Shown here: positions 42,909 through 52,800 of the stretch, piece by piece
Position numbering within the stretch: position 1 is the stretch's first letter
Layout of the letters: each line of letters begins with the position of its first letter
Assembly: GCF_003324165.1 (NCBI RefSeq)
Contig: NW_025407851.1
Location: 416,641 to 480,640 of the forward strand
Direction: 5' to 3'
DNA length: 64,000 nt
Source: Naegleria lovaniensis
Taxonomy: Eukaryota; Heterolobosea; Eutetramitea; Acrasida; Naegleriidae
Notes under the pieces: generated by a model
Databases searched by the model: none
What the model was told of the DNA's origin: nothing
The model's input: the letters and a program-made list of their open reading frames with translations, nothing else
Program-made: the position numbers and the translations under genes

Positions 42909-44999
42909 ATGGTCAGATTCAACCCTTGGCAACTTCTTTCAGACAAATCGATTCACCATGAACATCTTTCTAAAGTTATTCAATATCCGTTGCCCAATAT
43001 TCTCTACTCATATGAGGGGTCTTCTATTTCTGATAATTCTTTGAAAACGGGAATTCAATACAGCATCAAGTTTGGAAGCTACACATCCAAAATCATCAAT
43101 CAACAAAAGCATAACCTTGCTCATGGATTATGTCGAGGCTGTTATCAATGTCCTGAACATGGTTGTAATCAAACTGCTGCAAAGAGTGCTCATCGCGCCA
43201 TTTGTTCGGTACATCAAAAGGAAATGGTATTGTTTGAATGTGTTGTTCAGTTCAAATATTTCAAGAACGAAATTTCTGGCAAGCAGTTTCTGTTTTGCAT
43301 TGGTGAACATCTTCATCACAACCCTCCACCTTCAAAAGTAAGCACTGAGGAGAAAGAATTGTTAGAACATGCATTCCATCAAAATCCTACATTGACCGCA
43401 AAACAAGTGACAAGAGGAGTTGGAGTTCCATTTATTCCTGGTGCCCAAAACAGAGCTCTGATTAACGGGACAAGAATTCAGAGGATAAGAAGAAAAGCCA
43501 TGTCTACAAAATTTGGTTCCACTTCCAACTTTGCATCAATTCTTGCTTCGGTTGAGGAGAATTTACTTCCCTCATTAACGAAAAACTTGGCAGATGAGTG
43601 TCTTTTTGGTATGTCGTTGTCAGATGGATTTGGTAGTTGGGTCCAACAAGTTCAATTTTGTCCTAAAATAGGTTTCCTAATGTTTCCTATCAGTCGACAT
43701 TTGATGGAACATGTAGACATGCTAGTCATTGATATGAAACATCAAGCGAAATCAGGGCCGTTTCTTAATCACCTTGGCATAAGTACATTTTTTGAACATG
43801 CGAAAGGAGGAATGTGCTTCCAATTATGCCGCTTTTTAATTGAGAGAGAGGATTATAAAACCTGTTTCCGAATGTTCTTGGATGCGTTGGAGTCCGGTGG
43901 TTTGGATTTGAAAGAATTGTTTGTAGGCAATGATCGAAGAATCAAGTCCATCCTTGTCGATTTTTCTCAGTCTCAGCTTAAGGGATTACGGGAGGCTTTT
44001 ATGGAGAAATTTGGAAGTGCTGGTAAAGAAGTTGTTGAACAATTGGCATCTGGTTGTTTTATTCACTTCAAGAGAAGTGTGAAACGGATGGTAAAGGTTA
44101 TCCCAGTTGAAGAAGCTGTACGGACGAGAGTGGAAGGTTTGGCCAGTGATATTGAGAAGTTTAGGTCTGAGAAAGCAATAACAACCATTCTTGATGCAAT
44201 TGAACTTTATTGTCCAGGTGTGAAGTCGTGGTGTGATTGGTGGCGGCAGTCGCATATTGTTAAATTGTTACTTGCAACAAGTGCTGTGGAGAATAATCTA
44301 CCAAGAAACACCAACGTCCAAGAAGTGTTAAATGCTACAGGAGTACCCACTTATGATGGTAATGCAATCGTAGAAATTGAAATGATGCTCCGAGAGGATG
44401 TTACAGGCGTCATTAAATTATTGGGCCTGAATGAAAATGTGCCACTTTCATATGCTGACAACACCAAGCAAGGAAGGAAGAAGAGAAACGAGAAGAGAAA
44501 AAGAGCCGACCCTTTCGATTCCAGGCCTGCTGACACAGTGTCAAGAGGCTTGATTCCAACAAACACCGCTCCTATTGACGCTCTTGAAAACTTTTTAGAA
44601 GGATTGAAAACAGACCAACGCACAGCATTGGAAGAGTTCGCCGGTCAGGAAGCTGATGATGTAATTGAAGACGAAGATTTTCAAGAAGTGGGAGATGGTG
44701 AAATTGTTGAAGTGACGTCGGAAGAAGAAGAAAAAGTCGAAGAACCAAAGGCAAAGAAGAAAAAAGGAGCAACAACTCGAACAACATCCCGTAAGAGCAA
44801 AATTATTACAGATTCAGAATCTGAGTACTCATCATCATCTTCAAATGACGTGTTGGACGAAGTGGATGATGGTTGTACAGCGAGAACTGATCAAATTGTG
44901 ACCCGAAGCTCTCAAGCAATTTCTTTTGAGCCAGGTCGCTCCTTTGCATTTCACATTGAGCAAGCCACGAAGTTCGGTCGCAAATCTGCTAATTTTTAA
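42909..44999 (+). CDS. MULE-type transposase
   Basis: Single intronless frame of 696 residues. Residues 75-138 form a Cys/His zinc finger of the WRKY-GCM/FLYWCH kind (CRGCYQCPEHGCNQ ... CIGEHLHHNPPP), the usual DNA-binding end of MULE transposases. The RNase-H-like core follows: MLVIDMKHQAKSGPF with Asp275 in the position of the family's first catalytic Asp, SILVDFSQSQLKGLREAF with Asp351 as the second, and GCFIHFKRSV for the C...H motif. The C-terminus has basic nuclear-signal stretches (KKRNEKRKR, AKKKKG) and acidic low complexity. No stop or frameshift interrupts the frame, so the protein may be functional. Confidence 0.8.
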   Translation: MVRFNPWQLLSDKSIHHEHLSKVIQYPLPNILYSYEGSSISDNSLKTGIQYSIKFGSYTSKIINQQKHNLAHGLCRGCYQCPEHGCNQTAAKSAHRAICSVHQKEMVLFECVVQFKYFKNEISGKQFLFCIGEHLHHNPPPSKVSTEEKELLEHAFHQNPTLTAKQVTRGVGVPFIPGAQNRALINGTRIQRIRRKAMSTKFGSTSNFASILASVEENLLPSLTKNLADECLFGMSLSDGFGSWVQQVQFCPKIGFLMFPISRHLMEHVDMLVIDMKHQAKSGPFLNHLGISTFFEHAKGGMCFQLCRFLIEREDYKTCFRMFLDALESGGLDLKELFVGNDRRIKSILVDFSQSQLKGLREAFMEKFGSAGKEVVEQLASGCFIHFKRSVKRMVKVIPVEEAVRTRVEGLASDIEKFRSEKAITTILDAIELYCPGVKSWCDWWRQSHIVKLLLATSAVENNLPRNTNVQEVLNATGVPTYDGNAIVEIEMMLREDVTGVIKLLGLNENVPLSYADNTKQGRKKRNEKRKRADPFDSRPADTVSRGLIPTNTAPIDALENFLEGLKTDQRTALEEFAGQEADDVIEDEDFQEVGDGEIVEVTSEEEEKVEEPKAKKKKGATTRTTSRKSKIITDSESEYSSSSSNDVLDEVDDGCTARTDQIVTRSSQAISFEPGRSFAFHIEQATKFGRKSANF

Positions 45000-45227
45000 T
45001 AAATAATTAAAAAAAATAAATCGGACAAGTGCTGATGATATTTGGCACTCAAGTGTCAGGTGCTGTTTGCATTTGGCACTCCAGTATTAAGTGCTATTTG
45101 TATCTCCTTTTTGGGACTACGTGCCATTGCAAACGGCACTAAAGTGTAAGGTGTAAGGTGCTAAAAGGTATGTCCTCCTTGCCACCACCAACACCCTCAT
45201 GAACAATCATCATTCATTGCCAAGGAT

Positions 45228-48065
45228 ATGGAATGGATGGTGGTTGATTCAGAGTCTTTGGATTTCTCAACTTGCAGGAGTGATGATGATGAATACACTT
45301 CCTCAAGGAATACCCATCATGATGATGATGAAACCCTTCTCGCTTCCCAACCAATACCAACAACAACCAATAATTTATCAGATCTCCCTATTGAGGTACT
45401 CGGTCATATTTGTAAATACTTGTTGCGCGTGAGAGTATTCGGAAAGGAACTTGCCAACGATCTGTTACCCTTGTTGCACACCAGTAAAGCTCTGCATGAA
45501 AAGATTTATTACAATCCATTCATTTGGAATGAGGTGCATGCAGATTTGCATCTCTTTGTTGCGTCGTATATGCCAGATAATTACAGCACGACTTGCTTTT
45601 CAGTATTGTGTGATGAAAAGTTTAAAAACACTGATATGGTTATTGGACGATTTAATGGACAATTTGCGTATTATTGCTCTGTGGAAAGCGAATTGACTAG
45701 CATGTTTTTCTCATTTGTTGAGACTTTGTGTGACGCGAGTAATCTTATTCGAAACGTTAAGGTGCCATTGCCATTAATTTCTTCGTACTCTCCAACTAAC
45801 TGCTCTCCTTCCATTTCTTTTACAAACTCCACTACTCCCACTGTATCTTTTAATTTATTGACAACAAACAATTCCACAACCATAACTGATATCCCAACCA
45901 CCAATAACGAAATTGATAGAAACCCAATGGAACCCACTCCTCTCCTCAAGAAATGGATAGCACAATTTCCCAATGCCAAGTCACTCTCATTTGTCTCCTC
46001 TAACGAATGTGTAGAAAATGCACGACCCAACGATTTGGTACCATACGTTCAAGATTTGTCTTTTTATGACCCCAAATCATGTAAATTTCAATCATTGCAA
46101 GAGGTGCAATTGAGTGGAAGTGTGAATGGATTTGAGAGTATATTTAAAGCTCATTCAAGCGAATTACAATCACTCTATGCATTATCCGTATTCTCATTTA
46201 CCACAAAATCAAAGAATCAAGAATTACAAAAGATTGAAACCTTGTTACAGCAATGTTCCAATATCAAAAGCCTAGCTTTGGCAAATCCTGTAATTGTAGA
46301 GCCAGATAATTTCAATCTATTCATGACACTTTCATCTAGATTAACATTTCTAAGTTTGGAGGTATCATTTTCGTTTTTAGTGGAAGGAAATGATTGGAGA
46401 AACTTGTGTCACTCACTGACCAACTTGAAGAAGCTCAATTTAAACATTGGTAGTGTTGGGAATGATGATTCCATGTCACCTACGACTGACACCTTGTTGA
46501 AATTTTCCTCACACACCAACGGTATTCCACTTCCTAACAATATTACACACTTGGGATTGAGTAATTTTATGGATTCTCCAATTTCAATTGTTTTGGGCGG
46601 TTGTGACTTGTTCAACTTGACCTACTTGCATGCCTACAAGGTACTTTTATCTGTAACCTCTCATCAAAAACCATTTCCACGCTTGGAAACCTTTGAATAC
46701 ATGACCGAGATGAGAGATCCCAAAGAAAGAAGCGTGATACATTTTTGGATTGACCAACATTTGTCTCTCAAGAAATTTTCGTATGTGTATGACTGGGATA
46801 ACAGAGCATTGTCACAGAATGAAAAAACGCTCGTGATTAAGCGTCACCCAACCCTGAATCGACTAAAACTTGCGTGTGACAAGAGTGATGTGCACATTGA
46901 GAACGCTCCAAGTATCATCTCCATTATTGGAGTACCAAATACTTTCAAGTTGAATGGAAGTCGTGTTCAAAAATTAAGCTTCAACATTTGTAACACTGGA
47001 GCTAGCTTACACAACACCTCCATCTTTGACATTAATCTCAATCAATGCGACTTGTTTGCAGTAGAATTTGGTAGAGCTATTAATCTTTCACAAGTCAAAT
47101 TCAACTCTCAATTTGAAATACTTCGAAATGTTCATGTGACCTTCTCCCACTCGATCAATGAGCATCAAGTATTCGATGTGGCCAATATTTTACCCATGCA
47201 TTCTGAGACTCTCTCGTTGGAAGAAATGAAAATTAGTTTTCAAGACAAGCTTCCTCAATTCATCACTGAAAGCTTGTCCAACACTCTCTGCCAATTCAAC
47301 TCGATCAAGGAATTCACTGTCCATTTCGCATGGTTAAAGACCACCATTCGTGGCTTCTCTTCACAATTTAAAACCTTAAATGTATCCAATTTTTTGGATG
47401 TCTCTTCATATTTCACTAAAGACGAAAAGAATTGCAGACAAGTTTCCAATCCCCATTTAGCACATTTGAATGTTGAATCTGAAGAACTAGGAGATTTTAC
47501 AACCATTTCATGTCCATCCATGACTCAACTCTTGTGCACAAGTTTGAACCTTAAATATTCACCACATGACAAGCCAGCGAGGAAAATTATATTGGATCGT
47601 GAAACTGCCAAGTCTTTACGAGACATTAAGATTTCATTTGCACAATTACTAGTCCATAATATTCACAATAATATTCAGCTCTCACATGTTCAGTCATTGG
47701 AATTGACTGATCCTTCACTTCGTGGAGTAGAAATTGATTTACAATATTTTCCAAATTTGAACAAATTGGAATTATCAAAAATTCAAAGTGAAATCAAAAT
47801 TAAGGCACAAGGTCACAATGACAACACCATCAACAATGCAACAACACAAAACAGGACACCACTGCATCATGCCAACCTCCAACACGTATTCATTAACATG
47901 GTCTATTCTCTCAGAATTCACATTGCTCTCATTGCTCCCAAATTACGTAGTTTCACACTGACCAATATTTCACACACTCATCCTGAATCCAATCTTGAAC
48001 TTGTTTCAACACCAAAACTCATTCGAAAAATTGTTCATTTGAATTTGAACCCTTCACAACAGTAA
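45228..48065 (+). CDS. F-box / leucine-rich-repeat protein
   Basis: Single exon of 945 residues from ATG at 45228 (MEWMVVDSESLDFSTCRS). An acidic Asp/His-rich leader precedes the F-box at about residues 48-90: NLSDLPIEVLGHICKYLLRV, then LLPLLHTSKALHEKIYYNPF. The remaining 800 residues have irregular leucine-rich repeats of about 25-30 residues (for example SLTNLKKLNLNIGS, NITHLGLSNFMDSP, FPNLNKLELSKI). This is the plan of FBXL-type SCF substrate receptors, in which the LRR solenoid binds the target. The 5' flank is interrupted by the MULE 50 bp before the start, so its promoter may be altered. Confidence 0.8.
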   Translation: MEWMVVDSESLDFSTCRSDDDEYTSSRNTHHDDDETLLASQPIPTTTNNLSDLPIEVLGHICKYLLRVRVFGKELANDLLPLLHTSKALHEKIYYNPFIWNEVHADLHLFVASYMPDNYSTTCFSVLCDEKFKNTDMVIGRFNGQFAYYCSVESELTSMFFSFVETLCDASNLIRNVKVPLPLISSYSPTNCSPSISFTNSTTPTVSFNLLTTNNSTTITDIPTTNNEIDRNPMEPTPLLKKWIAQFPNAKSLSFVSSNECVENARPNDLVPYVQDLSFYDPKSCKFQSLQEVQLSGSVNGFESIFKAHSSELQSLYALSVFSFTTKSKNQELQKIETLLQQCSNIKSLALANPVIVEPDNFNLFMTLSSRLTFLSLEVSFSFLVEGNDWRNLCHSLTNLKKLNLNIGSVGNDDSMSPTTDTLLKFSSHTNGIPLPNNITHLGLSNFMDSPISIVLGGCDLFNLTYLHAYKVLLSVTSHQKPFPRLETFEYMTEMRDPKERSVIHFWIDQHLSLKKFSYVYDWDNRALSQNEKTLVIKRHPTLNRLKLACDKSDVHIENAPSIISIIGVPNTFKLNGSRVQKLSFNICNTGASLHNTSIFDINLNQCDLFAVEFGRAINLSQVKFNSQFEILRNVHVTFSHSINEHQVFDVANILPMHSETLSLEEMKISFQDKLPQFITESLSNTLCQFNSIKEFTVHFAWLKTTIRGFSSQFKTLNVSNFLDVSSYFTKDEKNCRQVSNPHLAHLNVESEELGDFTTISCPSMTQLLCTSLNLKYSPHDKPARKIILDRETAKSLRDIKISFAQLLVHNIHNNIQLSHVQSLELTDPSLRGVEIDLQYFPNLNKLELSKIQSEIKIKAQGHNDNTINNATTQNRTPLHHANLQHVFINMVYSLRIHIALIAPKLRSFTLTNISHTHPESNLELVSTPKLIRKIVHLNLNPSQQ

Positions 48066-48182
48066 AGAATTCAAGTTCATTTTCACGTTTGATCCACACG
48101 ACATCTATTTTTAAAGTGAAATTGTTCAATTGTTGAACTACAAGTGGATCGAATAATAATTTGACCAGGAAGAATTAAAAAA

Positions 48183-48743
48183 ATGTTGGCTGCAACTTCC
48201 TCCTCATCCACACCTATTGTTAAAAAGTATTTGGTTGATGCACAAAATCAATACACGAAATTTCATTATTTCTGGAAACAAGACTCGGTCTTTTCACAAT
48301 GGCACATGCGATCCATCACGATCGACTCGATCACATTTTCATGTTGTGAACAATACATGATGTATCAGAAAGCCAAATTATTCCGAGATGATGATGTGGC
48401 TCAACAAATTTTGAAAACATCATCCTCTCAGAAAAGCATGAAAGCTCTCGGAAGAAAGGTCAAGAACTTTTCCAATGACATTTGGGAAGCCAATCGAGAG
48501 CGAATTGTCTATGAAGGAAATTATGCCAAATTCACTCAACATTCTGATTTGAGAAGAACATTGTTGGAAAATGTCGACTGTGAATATGTAGAGGCAAGTC
48601 CATACGATGCCATTTGGGGAATTGGTTTGTCGCAAGATGATCCAAAAGCAAAACGAAGAGAAACTTGGAAAGGTTTGAATTTGTTGGGTCGAGTGTTGAC
48701 TCAATTGAGAGAGGACTTGATTTTGGAATCGAAAGGTCAATAA
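48183..48743 (+). CDS. NADAR (YbiA-type) N-glycosidase
   Basis: Single exon of 186 residues. After a Ser/Thr leader come the hallmarks of the NADAR fold in order: FHYFWKQDSVFSQWHMRSIT, ITFSCCEQYMMYQKAKLF with the conserved Glu-Gln-Tyr-Met, ALGRKVKNFSNDIWEANR, VYEGNYAKFTQHSDLRRTLL, VEASPYDAIWGIGL and WKGLNLLGRVLTQLRE. Family members cleave N-glycosidic bonds, either of riboflavin-pathway intermediates (YbiA) or of ADP-ribose attached to guanine. Which substrate applies here cannot be read from sequence. Length is normal and the motifs look intact. Confidence 0.92.
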   Translation: MLAATSSSSTPIVKKYLVDAQNQYTKFHYFWKQDSVFSQWHMRSITIDSITFSCCEQYMMYQKAKLFRDDDVAQQILKTSSSQKSMKALGRKVKNFSNDIWEANRERIVYEGNYAKFTQHSDLRRTLLENVDCEYVEASPYDAIWGIGLSQDDPKAKRRETWKGLNLLGRVLTQLREDLILESKGQ

Positions 48744-49064
48744 TTATTATATACGTCATTTCAATAAAACATGATGATAACTTTCATTTTAATATTTTTA
48801 ATTTAATGAATCCAAATAAATGTTTATTAAGGACGCTCTTTGATTCCCTTTCCAAGTTTTCAAATATGTCTTTAAACTGTATTTTGGAACAATGATCATT
48901 GTTCTCTTGTTTTGTGATCAATAAATCCATGTAACCAACGAATAACACAAACTGGAACGCTTACAACGAATGAATGAACAAACCTCGAACCACCACTCGT
49001 GTAACCTTTCGCAATCCATTAAATTTTTGTGATAGGTACAATCGTTTCACACATTCATAAAAAT
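48744..49064. other. Intergenic
   Basis: NADAR 3' region and promoter of the secreted protein. No feature recognised. Confidence 0.4.
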
Positions 49065-49520
49065 ATGAAACTCTCCATTAGTATTGTTTTTCTTGTGTTG
49101 TTGTTGGCATGTGCTGTATGTGCATTAGAACAACAACAACACTTGACTCAACCAGATTCTTCTGTAAAGCTTGCCAAGTTGATTCAAGAACTCGTCAAGA
49201 AGGAAATCAAAAGAACCACAAGAAGAATGATCAGACAAGCAATGAGAGAGGAGGAAACACTTGCAGAACAATCAGACAGTTACTACTACTACAACCACGC
49301 ACCATACAATACCTATGGACGTGCAGTGGATTTCATTCGTGGCAGAAATAATGGTAATAACAGATTACTTGCAGATGCGCAATCATCACCACCTCCAGTG
49401 TCACGTGCTGGTTGTTACAACCAATGTTATGAAAAATATGGTGGAATGTTTAACGAACTATTTACTTCCAAAGTTGAAAGATGCAAGGCCACCTGTCGAT
49501 TTTATTTTGTTGAGAAATAA
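49065..49520 (+). CDS. Small secreted protein with a C-x3-C / C-x3-C hairpin
   Basis: Single exon of 151 residues. The ATG at 49065 is chosen because it starts a clear signal peptide (MKLSISIVFLVLLLACAVCA), whereas the longer frame from 49029 would bury it. A helical, Lys/Arg-rich segment (KLIQELVKKEIKRTTRRMIR) is followed by a Tyr/Asn-rich linker and a C-terminal module GCYNQCYEKYGG...ERCKATCRFYF. The four Cys in two C-x3-C pairs separated by a helix-length spacer resemble helical-hairpin peptides held by two disulfides. The layout (signal, pro-region, Cys hairpin at the end) looks like a secreted precursor peptide. No family named and activity unknown. Confidence 0.6.
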   Translation: MKLSISIVFLVLLLACAVCALEQQQHLTQPDSSVKLAKLIQELVKKEIKRTTRRMIRQAMREEETLAEQSDSYYYYNHAPYNTYGRAVDFIRGRNNGNNRLLADAQSSPPPVSRAGCYNQCYEKYGGMFNELFTSKVERCKATCRFYFVEK

Positions 49521-49842
49521 AACAACAACTTAATGACCTTTACCCAAAACAACTCTAGTTGGCCAATATTCCGTCTTGTTGTTGTGGACAAACCAATTCC
49601 TGGAAATTTCATCCACTTATTATTGCTAAAAAGAGAGTTCAATGGCAACACATGAGTGGGAGAGTCTTATGAATGTTTAAGGAACATTGTTAAATGGAGA
49701 ACACTTGAAATCGAAAACTTTAGCTTTGATCATTAAGACAATGATTCGAGTGAAGATTCGACATTGGAGTAGTAGAATTAATTTCTTTACACGCCTTGGA
49801 ATTGAAAATTGATGTTTATGGTCATGGAAACAATCTCACTTG
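49521..49842. other. Convergent 3' spacer
   Basis: Between the secreted protein stop and the SPAG17-like stop. No feature recognised. Confidence 0.4.
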
Positions 49843-52800
49843 TTAAAATTCAATCTTGTACAAGGTTGGTCTACTTTTAGCAATCTTCACTCGTGATGAA
49901 ATTCTGTATTGATGATCTGCAAATTCTTGTTGTGACAAAATGGTTGCAGAAACAGGAATGGTTATTATACTCTCTTCGGTACGCACTTGAACATCGAATT
50001 GAATTTTTTGAGGTCGAATAGCATGAACTTCAAATTCAATCTTTCGATTAATTCCTGGTGCAATAGGACCCTTGTCACAATAAATTCTCAATGTACTATT
50101 CAGAGAATCTGCTGAGGCATTTCCATCCATAGCTGCAAACCATTGACTTCGATTTTGATAATCAATTTGGAATCGTCCTGTAACATGTCCACTGTTAATC
50201 ATTTGTACACTCATTCGATAGACGTCTCCAACCACTAGATATCCAAAATTACAAGTATTTGGGAAAATTTGAATATTACTCAATCCATGCTGTGAGAGCA
50301 TGGATGTCGTTGCAGCACTACTTGGAGATGCTAAATACATGGAATTCATTGAAGTTGCAAGCTCGTTTTTAGGTGGTAAAGAATTGTTCAATGAATGGTT
50401 TTCAATGGTTGTCGTTTTCTTAACCATGGAAGAGGTCTTGACCTTAATCTTGGATGAATCATGTAGAGACTTGTAATCGTGGTTGGGAATGGCCGTAGCA
50501 GTTGGAACAAATGATTTTTTGAACCAGACCGATTTGCTGACATTTTTCACATCGTAAAAGCTTGGATCATGTGCGTTAGCTCCTCTTGTGTGAACAACTT
50601 CGAATTGTTCTGTCTCTTCGTTGTTTTCGACATGGTCATATTCGGCAGTGGGATTTGCATGGTCTTCCATCATGGAAGTGTCTTGCACTGCATTTTGAGA
50701 GGTAGTAGTGTTAGATGGTTCAGTTGTGATTGGTTCGTTATGATCATCATACGATGTTTCATTTCTTGCATATGACACTTCTTCGACAGTTCTTGATTCA
50801 TCATTGTCCAATAATTGCTTTTCAGAATTTCTCAACGACTTCTTTTCCTTCTTTGGAATTCCAAGTACAAGTGTTTTCCATGTTTCCAAGGCTTCAGGTT
50901 CAGCCCAGTATTTTGGAACGCCGTCTTTACTCTGCATGGGCTCTTTATAATCATTTGTCATTAAGCCATGCTGTTCCTTGGATTGTTTTTTGGGAACTAC
51001 TTTGTCTTTTTGCAATGCGGTTGGTTTTTCTTTGGATTCGTTGGGCATCATTGGTTGGGATTGGTTGGAAGATGATGATGGCTCTGCAAGATCGAAAATC
51101 TTCTTTTCCACAAATATTCTTGCCAATTCTTGCTTAATTGCCTCCTCTTCTTGTTTCAATTGTTCTGTTCTGGTGTCTGCCTTCTCTGGGTCATAACTCA
51201 TCGTCTCGTTGACATAGTCCTCTCGTTTTGATCTCCATTCTTTCCATCTCTGAAGTTTTTCTTTCAATGTATTTCTTTCGTCTTGAGTGAGAGGTCTATA
51301 TCTATTAAAATGTCTATGATAAAATATGGATGGATCGAGTTGTTTCAACTTTCCAAGAGGCATGACAGCCTTTGGAATTGAATATACTGTTTCTGGACTT
51401 TCCAAATATCGAGTACCTTGGTCGTACTTGGTGTAGATGTGAACAGAAGATACGCTCTTGAACTCTCCAATTCGATCTTCAGATAAGGTCACCTTGTCAG
51501 GATTGGATTTGGCTGCCTCTGCAATTGGTGTGATCACCGATTCTGATACATATTCAAATGCATAGCGTCCATCGAGTGACAACTCAAAAAGTCGAGGAGG
51601 AACAAGATGCTTATGACTATCATCATTGGGCACATCTCCAATGAGAGAGACGGGAGGGATGCCTACCTTATTCTTTTTAAAGTAAGCAATTAGTGATTGT
51701 GAGAGAGCTTGAACTTCTTCTGATTCTTCGTTATCGTTCTCTTTTTGCTCGCCTGATTTTTCAACGTTGCCATTGTCTTCCACGCTACTGGCAGTGTCCT
51801 GAGGACAAATTGTTTGTTGGCTAGCGTTCTCTCCTGTAGCTTCGATGGCTTGTCGTGAACTGCTTGGTCTACTTGGTGTACGAGGTGTGCAAGCTCGACT
51901 TGCTTTTCTTTCCTCAACAATCATTCTATCTTCATGAATATCTTTGCTTGACTTTTCATTCTCGTTGAAGAATTTGATCATGGATCGACCTGTGCCTGTC
52001 ACAACAAATTCATGGCCTAAAATATCGATGGTTTTCATTCCTCCATTGAAATAGTCAAAAGAATACATTCCAAAGTAGTATTTTGAAGATTTCTTGTGGA
52101 ATCTCTCCTTATTAATGGATGTAAATGATAAACTCGATGGCTCAATGTCGACAAAATTCTTTTCTAAGTCTACAGAAATAATGTGACCGTCTTTTGAACA
52201 GGTATACAACTTTTGTGATGAGTATGTGAATAGCGCTTGATCTGGCAACTCGTAAAACATTTGATCTTTGATAATCTTTACAGTTGCAAAGCCGCTTCTC
52301 TCGATGAGAGTGTAAAAATCATTGACATGCATAAACTCGTCCTCATCTTCATCCTCAGAAACAAATAATTGCCCGTGGACAACAGGACATCGCCACACCC
52401 GGAAACCATCTGAATATTGTACGAACTGGGATCCATCATTAAAAATTACTTTCATTACCAAATCTTCTCGAACATGTACTTCTGCTTCTTTCCAGGCATC
52501 AAAATTCTTGGCATATTTGATTGGAAGCAAAGGTGTGATTGTACCATCAGGCAACTCTACGCATCTCTCTCCAGTTGGTGACGTCTTCAAACAAGCTCCT
52601 TGTGCATTGAAATGGTGCACCTCGCTGTTGGGAAAAATTACTTGAGAAATGTCATTTTCAAATCTACGAATCACAACACCTGATTTTGTGATCGTCACTG
52701 ATTGCTCTCGTACTAATTGTTGATCCACAGAGTTTGTTGAAGAATTCCACACTTGAATTATTTCATCAACAGAGTCTAAACTGATCGTCATTGTGTTAGT

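Larger units (their letters stand above)
42650..45177 (+). mobile_element. Autonomous MULE transposon (2,528 bp)
   Basis: It starts GAGTTGTTATATTTTGGCAC and ends with the complement of GAGGACATACCTTTTAGCAC. Both ends continue into the shared CACCTTACACCTTACACT block, so the inverted ends differ outside the block but agree within it. The element encodes one long transposase. Its ends match those of the non-autonomous copy at 815-1897, making this the likely source of enzyme for that family. It sits 50 bp upstream of the F-box/LRR gene. Confidence 0.85.
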
